DNA of 5,245 nt from an uncultured Bacillaceae bacterium (GTDB lineage Bacteria; Bacillota; Bacilli; Bacillales; Amphibacillaceae): positions 1-5,245 of the forward strand of contig CALZEK010000115.1 in assembly GCA_945639745.1 (NCBI GenBank), written 5' to 3'. Both the position numbers and the translations under genes were made by a program. Position 1 is the stretch's first letter; each line of letters begins with the position of its first letter. Positions 1 through 5,245 of the stretch are shown here, one piece after another. The notes beneath the pieces were generated by a model. That model did not search any database and was not told the origin of the DNA. It worked only from the letters and a program-made list of their open reading frames with translations.

Positions 1-2
1 AT

Positions 3-185
3 ATTTTAGGTATTGAAATGGAAGCTGCTGCATTATACACTTTAGCTGCAAAATATAATTGTGAAGCACTCGCTATTTTGACTGTTTCAGACCATATTAT
101 TACAGGCGAAGCGACTTCTTCACAAGAAAGACAAACATCTTTTCATGACATGATGGAAGTAGCTCTTGAGACTGTTTTAAAATAA
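3..185 (+). CDS. deoD: Purine nucleoside phosphorylase DeoD, C-terminal 60 residues (5' end outside window)
   Basis: This is the tail of the hexameric DeoD-type purine nucleoside phosphorylase, a cytosolic enzyme that splits purine (deoxy)nucleosides with phosphate into free base and (deoxy)ribose-1-phosphate for salvage. The frame is open from the window edge to a TAA at 183-185. The visible peptide has the family's GIEMEAA segment (visible residues 3-9), whose Met and Glu contact the nucleoside. It also has TVSDHI (27-32), whose Asp is the catalytic acid equivalent to E. coli Asp204. The spacing between the two motifs (25 residues from the first Glu of EME to the Asp) matches E. coli DeoD as I recall it. 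The end, [18 protein letters not shown], also matches the family C-terminus. Nothing looks broken; the gene is only cut by the window. The next gene starts 21 bases downstream on the same strand, which suggests cotranscription. Confidence 0.95.
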   Translation: MLGIEMEAAALYTLAAKYNCEALAILTVSDHIITGEATSSQERQTSFHDMMEVALETVLK

Positions 186-206
186 ACAAGGGAGTGGTGA
201 TACATT

Positions 207-677
207 ATGGAAGTTTTTTCAAATATTCCACTCATGGCAGCAATAACCGGTATTTTATTTGCTCAAGTTGTAAAAGTTCCAATTAGATTGATTGTTACAA
301 AAGAATTCATTCCTAAACTTGTCTTTAGTACAGGTGGTATGCCTAGTAGTCATACTGCGGCAGTAACTGCTTTAACGACTTCTATTGGTCTTATTGAAGG
401 ATTTGATACAACTTTATTTGCCGCTTCATTTATTTTTAGTGTGATTATTATGTTTGATGCTTCTGGAGTAAGACGTCAAGCAGGCAAACATGCTGAACTT
501 TTAAATGAACTGGTTCGAGATGTGCAGTATTTTGCTCGTGAAGCGCGAGATTGGGGTAAAAAAGCCGATTACGAAAAACGACAAGAACTTAAAGAACTTC
601 TCGGGCATAAACCAATCGAAGTTTTCTTTGGTGCTATTACAGGGATTATTATCGGAATTATTTTTACTAATTTATAA
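207..677 (+). CDS. yuiD: YuiD/DUF212-family membrane protein, divergent PAP2-like
   Basis: This 156-residue protein belongs to the YuiD/DUF212 family, annotated as divergent PAP2 or acid phosphatase/haloperoxidase-related; its substrate is unknown. Visible motifs are an N-terminal hydrophobic segment with AQVVKVP (19-25), GGMPSSHTA (43-51), FDASGVRRQAGKHAE (83-97) and LGHKPIEVFFGAITG (132-146), followed by a C-terminal hydrophobic helix. PSSH and the R-R...GKH segment resemble PAP2 phosphatase motifs 2 and 3, so a phosphatase-like active site at the membrane is plausible but unproven. About three to four membrane segments are expected. The length is normal for the family. ATG at 207 is preceded by AAGGGAG at 188-194, 12 bases upstream, which is slightly long. 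It follows deoD by 21 bases, so it probably shares that transcript. The middle (about residues 100-132) is charged and likely cytosolic. Confidence 0.88.
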   Translation: MEVFSNIPLMAAITGILFAQVVKVPIRLIVTKEFIPKLVFSTGGMPSSHTAAVTALTTSIGLIEGFDTTLFAASFIFSVIIMFDASGVRRQAGKHAELLNELVRDVQYFAREARDWGKKADYEKRQELKELLGHKPIEVFFGAITGIIIGIIFTNL

Positions 678-707
678 TAAGCCTCGGAGTTTTTATCTAG
701 AAGACAA

Positions 708-1340
708 ATGATAAATAAAGGAGTGATTATCTTTTTAACTAAAATTATTGGTATAAAAGAAGCAGCAGAAATCACCACGCTCTCACCAAGTACAATTAAA
801 AAGTATTGTGAGAATAATTATTTTCCAGCTAAAAAAATCAATCAAACCTGGATTATTGATAAACCTAAATTAATCAACTGGTTAGAAATAAAAGTTATTT
901 TTGAAACAATTAATAATAATTATGAAGCAAATAGTGAGAATGGAATGTCTGTAGACTTGTATCATAATAAACAGCAACTCTTAACTAGTTTAAGTGGAGA
1001 AGATTTTCAACAGGTATTTAAAAGAAATCTTGAACATATCCACTTTCCTATTATTACTTTTACTCAAGTGCATTCTCTTGATGATCAGCTTTTTGAATCT
1101 TTTGAAAAACGTACTGATATTTTACAAGCAGCCCAGCGTTATTTTAAAGAAACAAATCAATATAAAGTATGGGAATTTCGAGATTATACTGTTTATGAAA
1201 AAGAAAACTTCTTAAAATTTGTAAGTAATCAAAGTGAAATATTAGGTTTTATTTATAATGATCTAACGACTCAGATTAAGGCACTAAATAGAGGGATTGA
1301 TCCGATTGAAAAAAACTGGATTTTATATCGAAAGCATTAA
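708..1340 (+). CDS. Helix-turn-helix protein of unknown function
   Basis: I do not recognise this protein. Residues about 15-60 look like an excisionase/MerR-type DNA-binding domain: GIKEAAEITTLSPSTIKKYC supplies the two helices, followed by a Lys-rich turn, NQTWIID, and a short helix. Residues about 95-210 form a second region, rich in aromatic and charged residues and predicted soluble, that matches no family I can name. A DNA-binding regulator is the simplest reading, with the C-terminal part serving as sensor or dimerisation domain. No membrane segment or signal peptide is visible. The gene is very AT-rich: the block 901-960 has about 27% GC, against about 47% at 1681-1740 in the opposing gene, which may indicate a different origin or low expression. 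The ATG at 708 has only a poor ribosome binding site, and the strongest one lies inside the reading frame at 717-727, so the true start is uncertain. The stop is 30 bases after yuiD's stop-to-start gap, on the same strand, and a terminator follows. Confidence 0.72.
   Translation: MINKGVIIFLTKIIGIKEAAEITTLSPSTIKKYCENNYFPAKKINQTWIIDKPKLINWLEIKVIFETINNNYEANSENGMSVDLYHNKQQLLTSLSGEDFQQVFKRNLEHIHFPIITFTQVHSLDDQLFESFEKRTDILQAAQRYFKETNQYKVWEFRDYTVYEKENFLKFVSNQSEILGFIYNDLTTQIKALNRGIDPIEKNWILYRKH
717..727 (+). promoter_or_regulatory. Strong Shine-Dalgarno-like sequence inside the annotated 5' end of the HTH gene
   Basis: AAAGGAGTGAT closely matches the 16S anti-Shine-Dalgarno complement. The normal distance downstream falls on codons 732-737 (TTT, TTA), which are not usual starts. 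The protein from 735 onward would begin (M)TKIIGIKEAAE, a natural N-terminus for this kind of domain. ATG 708 lies upstream of this site and has only AGAAG at 699-703 (4 bases away) or CGGAG at 685-689 (18 bases away). Confidence 0.5.
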
Positions 1341-1341
1341 T

Positions 1342-1385
1342 AGAAAACGGGTTAGCCTATTAAAAATAAGGCTAACCCGTTTTCT
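1342..1385. terminator. Bidirectional rho-independent terminator between convergent genes
   Basis: A perfect 17-bp inverted repeat pairs 1342-1358 with 1369-1385 around a 10-base AT-rich loop (1359-1368). The GC-rich core ACGGGTTAGCCT / AGGCTAACCCGT is flanked by AAAA on the left and TTTT on the right, so it can end transcription on either strand. It begins 1 base after the stop of the + strand HTH gene and lies 3 bases past the stop of the - strand oxidoreductase gene, the place expected for a shared terminator. Confidence 0.93.
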
Positions 1386-1388
1386 GAA

Positions 1389-2366
1389 TTATATTTGAAT
1401 GGCTATTTTACCAAATTGATTATTTTCTCTTAACAATTCAAAAGCTTCTTCTACTTCATCTAGAGTAAATGTATGACCAACCACTGGACGAATATCGTGT
1501 TCTTCCATAAATGCGAGTAATGCTTTTAATTCTTCTCTACTACCCATTGTTGATCCTAATAACTTATATTGTCCGTAAAAGAAGGCGCGAATATCTAAGT
1601 TAACAGTATCTTCAGTTGTAGCACCAAAGACAACCATTCTTCCGCCTTGCTTTAACACTTCAAGTGAACGATTGAATGTCGCACGACCGACACTATCAAT
1701 GACTAAGTCAATCGTCTCCCCTGCTAATTCTTCTACCCAATCACTTGCTGTATCAAGGACTAAATCAGCGCCAAGTGATTTTGCTTGCTTACGTTTCTCT
1801 TCACTTCTTGATGTAACAATGACTCTTGCTCCAGCAGCTTTAGCAAATTGAATAATGTAGGTTGCAACACCACTACTTGCTCCTGGAACAAATAAAGTTT
1901 CACCTTTTTGAATTTCACCTTTGGTGAACAAGGCACGGAAACCTGTTAATGAAGCAAGTGCCAGTACTCCTGCTTCTTCCCAAGTTAAATATTCTGGTTT
2001 GGGTTCAACCTGATTAGCTGCTAGAACAATTTTTTCGGTAATTGTCCCGTGATCAGGCATTCCTAAAATATCAAAACCTTCTGGTGGCGCATCACTATTT
2101 TCATCCCATCTTAAAGCAGGATTAATAATAACTTCATCACCTACTGAAACTTCCGTTACGTTTTTACCGACTGATTCAATCACACCTGCTCCATCCGAAC
2201 CTAAAATAACTGGCTCTTTTTGATCTTTAATCCGGTTTGGTACAGCAATATCGCGGCGGTTTAAACCAGCTACTTTAAGCGCAACGATAACTTCATTATC
2301 GCCTGGAGTTGGTGTTTTCATATCTTTTAATTTTAGTTGACCTTCCTCTGTTACATATGCCTTCAT
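1389..2366 (-). CDS. Zinc-independent MDR-family oxidoreductase (quinone oxidoreductase-like)
   Basis: This 325-residue cytosolic enzyme belongs to the medium-chain dehydrogenase/reductase superfamily. The N-terminal GroES-like domain carries VAGLNRRD (32-39) and GSDGAGVIESVG (56-67). The Rossmann domain carries FVPGASSGVA (159-168), and TSRSEEK (185-191) at the end of the second strand is compatible with NADPH binding. The Cys of zinc alcohol dehydrogenases (normally in a CGxCHTD-type motif) is absent, as are the four structural-zinc cysteines; I see no cysteine at all. It should therefore act as a zinc-free reductase on an activated double bond or quinone; the substrate cannot be read from sequence. 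I chose ATG 2366 because MKAYV is the usual MDR start. TTG 2378 would leave no gap after the ribosome binding site. It starts 8 bases after the arsA stop and is last in the operon before the terminator. Confidence 0.9.
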   Translation of the reverse strand: MKAYVTEEGQLKLKDMKTPTPGDNEVIVALKVAGLNRRDIAVPNRIKDQKEPVILGSDGAGVIESVGKNVTEVSVGDEVIINPALRWDENSDAPPEGFDILGMPDHGTITEKIVLAANQVEPKPEYLTWEEAGVLALASLTGFRALFTKGEIQKGETLFVPGASSGVATYIIQFAKAAGARVIVTSRSEEKRKQAKSLGADLVLDTASDWVEELAGETIDLVIDSVGRATFNRSLEVLKQGGRMVVFGATTEDTVNLDIRAFFYGQYKLLGSTMGSREELKALLAFMEEHDIRPVVGHTFTLDEVEEAFELLRENNQFGKIAIQI

Positions 2367-2374
2367 CAATAATC

Positions 2375-3310
2375 TCAACCTTCCTTCTTTAAATAAGTAC
2401 TAAATTCTTCTAATTGTTCTCTTGTTGTAATGTCATAAGGGAAAAATGGAATATAGATTAATTCTTGTGATTTAAATGTTTCTTTTATTTCATCAAGATA
2501 AGGTGCTTCATGTTCTTTTCTTTGTTGGAAAAAGCCACCTGTTTCATCTCCTGGTAAAACACGATTAATAATTAATGTACGAACATGTAAATGATATTGA
2601 TCTAACATATTTATTGCATTCTTTGTTTCAATAATAGGTAGCTTTTCTGGATTTAAAACAAAAATAAAACCAGTTTTTTCACCATCTAACATGATTTCGC
2701 GTGCTTTTTTAAAACGTGTTTGTCTTTCTAAAAGCACATCAAATATAGGATCATCTGCTGGCTCACCGTCATGTAATAAACGTGTATATGTTTCTTGTGT
2801 TTTTCCTCGTTTACTTAATAAACCTTCAATCCAAACACCCATAAGTTCAGGTAAAGATAAAAGCCGAATTGTATGGCCTGTTGGTGCGGTATCAAATACT
2901 AGTTTATCATAGTTAGCGCTTTCTTCAATGATAATCGAAATTAGTTTATCAAATAGCGCTGCTTCATCAGCACCAGGTGATGCTTTAGCTGTGTCTATTT
3001 GTCTGTGGACTTCTTCCATCATTGTTGGATGTACGGTCCCTTTTATATTTTCCTTAACACTTTTGATATATGTTTCTGTTTCTTGTTCTGGATCAATTTC
3101 AAGCGCATCTAGATTTTCATCGACAGTCGTTATTCTCCCTCCGACCCTTTGATCAAATATATGACCAATATTATGTGCTGGGTCTGTTGAAATCAGTAAA
3201 GTTTTAAAACCTCTTTTAGCTGCTTCTAATGCGAGAGCAACAGATGAAGTTGATTTACCGACACCACCTTTTCCACCAACAAAAATAATTTCTTTATTAA
3301 ATATGTCCAT
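2375..3310 (-). CDS. ArsA/Get3-type ATPase, single domain, cysteine-free
   Basis: This 311-residue protein is a SIMIBI-class ATPase of the ArsA/Get3 family. The deviant Walker A motif is GGKGGVGKST (12-21), with the signature Lys14 that reaches into the partner subunit of a dimer. Switch I is STDPAHN (41-47) and switch II is DTAPTGHT (140-147). SPGADEAALFDKL (111-123) and INRVLPG (about 248-254) are also typical. The length is that of one ATPase domain, so it would work as a homodimer, unlike the duplicated E. coli ArsA. It has no cysteine, so it lacks both ArsA's metalloid-binding cysteines and Get3's zinc CxxC; no arsB or arsR is nearby. An arsenite pump role is therefore unlikely. Position after the Cys-Cys protein suggests a chaperone or assembly ATPase for its neighbours (inference). 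AAGGTGAT at 3314-3321 gives good spacing to ATG 3310. Confidence 0.92.
   Translation of the reverse strand: MDIFNKEIIFVGGKGGVGKSTSSVALALEAAKRGFKTLLISTDPAHNIGHIFDQRVGGRITTVDENLDALEIDPEQETETYIKSVKENIKGTVHPTMMEEVHRQIDTAKASPGADEAALFDKLISIIIEESANYDKLVFDTAPTGHTIRLLSLPELMGVWIEGLLSKRGKTQETYTRLLHDGEPADDPIFDVLLERQTRFKKAREIMLDGEKTGFIFVLNPEKLPIIETKNAINMLDQYHLHVRTLIINRVLPGDETGGFFQQRKEHEAPYLDEIKETFKSQELIYIPFFPYDITTREQLEEFSTYLKKEG
2379..2385 (-). promoter_or_regulatory. Ribosome binding site of the MDR gene, embedded in the 3' end of arsA
   Basis: On the - strand AGGAAGG lies in the last codons of the ATPase gene (Lys-Glu-Gly) and ends 12 bases before ATG 2366. The TTG at 2378 directly abuts it and so is unlikely to be the start; a second TTG at 2369 is possible but less conventional. 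The arrangement implies translational coupling between the ATPase and the oxidoreductase. Confidence 0.6.
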
Positions 3311-3335
3311 TCAATCACCTTCTATTTTTATCATT

Positions 3336-3593
3336 TTAACAACAACGAATTCCCGTCATTGGTGATTCGTCCATTCCCATACGCAAATGCCATTCGTGAA
3401 ACTCTTCAATCATATAGGGATAAAGTTCTAACGTGTAATAAAAAACAGGATTAGGAATCCCTATCATTTCTGAGTACAACAAGAGAAAAAACAAATCATC
3501 TTGAGCACGTAATTCACGAGCGATTTCTTGACGGTGTGGCATGCTAAGGACTTCTTCATAAAAACGAATTAATCGTTTTACTTGATCAAGCAT
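3336..3593 (-). CDS. Small protein with C-terminal Cys-Cys, probable CstA partner
   Basis: This 85-residue soluble protein ends in MTGIRCC followed directly by TAA; these are its only cysteines. Residues 1-35 look like a charged amphipathic helix, 33-45 are hydrophobic and aromatic (FFLLLYSEMIGIP), and 58-72 are acidic and His/Trp-rich (MIEEFHEWHLRMGM). No signal peptide or clear membrane helix is seen. As I recall, E. coli YbdD and YjiX (65-67 residues), the small partners of the pyruvate transporters CstA and BtsT, also end in Cys-Cys and contain an IGIP segment. The position directly after cstA supports an analogous role. I also recall an NCBI family label 'cory-CC-star' for small proteins with this ending, which I cannot verify here. 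ATG 3593 follows AAAGGA at 3603-3608 with 9-base spacing. It lies 85 bases after cstA and 25 bases before arsA. The biochemical role of the Cys pair (metal, redox or tail recognition) is not known to me. Confidence 0.85.
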   Translation of the reverse strand: MLDQVKRLIRFYEEVLSMPHRQEIARELRAQDDLFFLLLYSEMIGIPNPVFYYTLELYPYMIEEFHEWHLRMGMDESPMTGIRCC

Positions 3594-3602
3594 GTTTTCT
3601 CA

Positions 3603-3663
3603 TCCTTTCATTAATGAAAGGACTAATATTGCATCAGATAATGATACATGATATTAGTCCTTT
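3603..3663 (-). promoter_or_regulatory. Overlapping inverted repeats predicted to switch the ribosome binding site of the Cys-Cys gene
   Basis: In the - strand RNA, arm A (3663-3651, AAAGGACTAATAT) pairs perfectly over 13 bp with arm B (3629-3617, ATATTAGTCCTTT). The 21-base apical part can form a further ATCA/TGAT helix. Directly after arm B, CCTTTCATTAATGAAAGG (3621-3604) is an 18-base perfect palindrome that can fold as a 7-bp stem with a TTAA loop. Both use the same CCTTT, so they exclude each other. The last AAAGG of the palindrome is the ribosome binding site for ATG 3593. The larger hairpin would free the site and the smaller would cover it. It could also act as an mRNA stabiliser or a weak terminator for cstA, since only TTTCATT follows the large stem, or as a protein-binding palindrome in DNA. 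Confidence 0.6.
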
Positions 3664-3678
3664 GCTAATTTGTGCTTT

Positions 3679-5245
3679 TTAATCGTCTTCTAAAGGTAAT
3701 TCTTTATCACGTGTTAATGTTGATAGAGCAGTTATGGATATCCAAATTCCAAATACAAAAATAATTGCTCCAAAAACAAATAACAAGTTATTTTGATTTG
3801 AACCAAACCAAGACCATTGTAGAACTACTTGTTGGAACATAGCATATAAGGTTGTCCCTAATACGAAGAACATTGGAATAATCGCAATCGCATAATTTCG
3901 TCCAAGTCGTTTTAACCAAACCGATATGAGTAATAAACTGATTGCTGCTAACAACTGATTAGCTGTTCCAAATAAAGGCCATAATAAGTATCCACCCGAA
4001 CCAAATCCTTGTGGACCTTCTGGTATTAAAACAAGTGCCGCACTTGAAACAACAGCAATTGTTGTTGCCACATGTTTTTTAGCTAAAACCGGCATCTTAT
4101 ACTCCATGCCTAACTCTGCGATAATATAACGCATTAAACGAACAGATGTATCTAGTGTTGTTGCAGCAAAACTCACAACAATAATTGAAACGATTGTTGT
4201 TGAAATATCTGTTGGAATCATTAACCCATTCGCTAGATTAGCTGCCCCTTCAACAAACACACCTAAACCAACACCATTTGCTTCTGTAAAACTTGAATAG
4301 GTTGCTAAAAAATCAGCTTTAGATGAGAATAGCGTCACTACTGCTAAAATTGAAATTAAAGCTAAAATTCCTTCTCCTACCGCACCTAAATAGCCAACAA
4401 ATCGAGCATCTGTTTCTTTGTTTAATTGTTTTGAAGAAGTTCCTGATGAGACAAGTCCATGGAATCCTGATATGGCACCACAGGCAATTGTAATAAATAG
4501 AAGCGGGAACCAAGAAACATCTGTTGTCATATTTGTTACAGGTGCTGTAATCGTCGGATTTGTGAATGCTAATCCTAAATATAAAATTAATAAGCCAACA
4601 ATTAATTGGTGTGAGTTAATAAAATCTCTTGGCTGCAATAACTTCCATACCGGAAGTGTTGAAGCAATATAAACATAAATCATTAAAACAATAATCCAAA
4701 TGAAAAATGCTGTTCCAACAGATGAAAGACCGAACCATCCAGCAGCTGCTTCACCACCTAAATATTGCACAATATCAATTTGTAAAAATTCAACTCGACT
4801 CGATACAACTGCCATAAGATACATCAATGCTAAAGCAATGACAGATGGCACTAACATTTTTCCATTCTTTTTATATACCGAATGACCTATCCAGAGCGCT
4901 ATTGGAATTTGAATAAATACTGGAATAACACTGGCAGGGAATGTAATAAATAAGTTCGAAATAACCCAAGCAAAAACGGCATTAATCATTAATACTAAAA
5001 TAAGTATAATAAATAAAAATAAGATCTTGGCACGCTGACCAACAAGTCTATGTGCTAACGTTCCCATTGATTGCCCTTTGTTTCTAACTGAAACAACTAA
5101 TGTTCCAAAGTCATGTACTCCTGCTGCAAACACAGTTCCTAAAATAACCCATAATACAGCAGGTAACCAGCCCCAATAAACAGCAATTGCCGGACCTAAT
5201 ATCGGTGCTGCTCCTGCAACCGAAGTAAAGTGGTGACCCCATAAA
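3679..5245 (-). CDS. cstA: CstA-family transporter (carbon starvation protein A), N-terminus outside window
   Basis: This is a multi-pass inner-membrane transporter of the CstA family. E. coli CstA and BtsT take up pyruvate; older work links CstA to peptide use. The frame is open to the window edge (last whole codon at 5244), so 521 residues are visible. A GTG at 5133 is internal and not the start, because upstream codons encode the conserved WGHHFTSVAGAAPILGP segment. Other family signatures are CGAISGFHGLVSSGTSSK near visible residue 255 (around 4480) and LLWPLFGTANQLLAA (about 3948-3992). The protein looks like CstA_N plus the C-terminal CstA 5TM region. Perhaps 50-60 N-terminal residues are missing, which would give about 570-580, close to the shorter Gram-positive form rather than the 701-residue E. 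coli one. The tail ends ELPLEDD. It is the first visible gene of the operon; the promoter is outside the window. The actual substrate here is inferred. Confidence 0.95.
   Translation of the reverse strand, partial: LWGHHFTSVAGAAPILGPAIAVYWGWLPAVLWVILGTVFAAGVHDFGTLVVSVRNKGQSMGTLAHRLVGQRAKILFLFIILILVLMINAVFAWVISNLFITFPASVIPVFIQIPIALWIGHSVYKKNGKMLVPSVIALALMYLMAVVSSRVEFLQIDIVQYLGGEAAAGWFGLSSVGTAFFIWIIVLMIYVYIASTLPVWKLLQPRDFINSHQLIVGLLILYLGLAFTNPTITAPVTNMTTDVSWFPLLFITIACGAISGFHGLVSSGTSSKQLNKETDARFVGYLGAVGEGILALISILAVVTLFSSKADFLATYSSFTEANGVGLGVFVEGAANLANGLMIPTDISTTIVSIIVVSFAATTLDTSVRLMRYIIAELGMEYKMPVLAKKHVATTIAVVSSAALVLIPEGPQGFGSGGYLLWPLFGTANQLLAAISLLLISVWLKRLGRNYAIAIIPMFFVLGTTLYAMFQQVVLQWSWFGSNQNNLLFVFGAIIFVFGIWISITALSTLTRDKELPLEDD

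Noticed and set aside
681..694. GCCTCGGAGTTTTT as a terminator between yuiD and the HTH gene
   Set aside because: The only pairing is CTC with GAG around a single base, which cannot form a loop, so there is no real hairpin before the T run.
505..711. Open + strand stretch overlapping the end of yuiD
   Set aside because: It is a shifted frame of yuiD and its product is not protein-like in any recognisable way; yuiD itself has clear family motifs through to its stop.
2376..2378. TTG 2378 as the start of the MDR gene, giving 329 residues
   Set aside because: It directly abuts the ribosome binding site, leaving no spacing, while ATG 2366 gives the conserved MKAYV start and a usable distance.
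2375..3310. Arsenic resistance operon
   Set aside because: The ATPase lacks metalloid-binding cysteines and no ars efflux, reductase or regulator gene is present in the window.
3640..3672. Internal promoter ahead of the Cys-Cys gene (TTAGCA and TATCAT about 16 bases apart on the - strand)
   Set aside because: Both boxes match the consensus poorly and lie within the inverted repeat; in AT-rich sequence such matches are expected by chance.
4418..4672. Open stretch on the + strand inside cstA, and similar ones at 4700-4885, 2691-2912 and 2928-3152
   Set aside because: They lie antisense to well-supported genes, have no family resemblance and no convincing ribosome binding site.
5131..5133. GTG as the start of the CstA protein
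   Set aside because: The frame stays open upstream to the window edge and encodes the conserved GHHF...GAAPILGP segment of the family, so this GTG is an internal valine codon.

Overview
The window looks like chromosome from a low-GC Gram-positive bacterium. I would guess Lactobacillales, around Enterococcus, Vagococcus or Carnobacterium. The basis is AT-rich sequence, AGGAGG-type ribosome binding sites, Bacillota-like proteins (DeoD, YuiD/DUF212) and a compact layout. The genus is an inference. I see no tRNA, rRNA, CRISPR array, insertion sequence or phage gene.

Left half, + strand, 1-1340: the 3' end of deoD (purine nucleoside phosphorylase), then a YuiD/DUF212 membrane protein 21 bases later, then an AT-rich gene for an unrecognised protein with an N-terminal helix-turn-helix. 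The third gene has a translation start that does not fit its best Shine-Dalgarno sequence. A strong 17-bp hairpin at 1342-1385 closes this group and also closes the opposing group, so it probably works in both directions.

Right half, - strand, read from 5245 down to 1389: cstA (CstA-family transporter, 5' end outside the window), an 85-residue protein ending in Cys-Cys, a single-domain ArsA/Get3-type ATPase, and a zinc-less MDR-family oxidoreductase. Gaps are 85, 25 and 8 bases, so they are probably one operon. In E. coli, CstA and BtsT each pair with a small protein (YbdD, YjiX) that, as I recall, also ends in Cys-Cys. The 85-residue protein therefore looks like the CstA partner of this lineage. 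The notable part is the addition of an ArsA-type ATPase and an oxidoreductase. Across these three downstream proteins (about 720 residues) the only cysteines are the two terminal ones of the small protein.

The 85-base gap after cstA holds two overlapping inverted repeats. They predict mutually exclusive RNA hairpins, one of which would cover the ribosome binding site of the Cys-Cys gene. This gap and the cstA-CC-arsA-mdr cluster are the best candidates for something not yet described.
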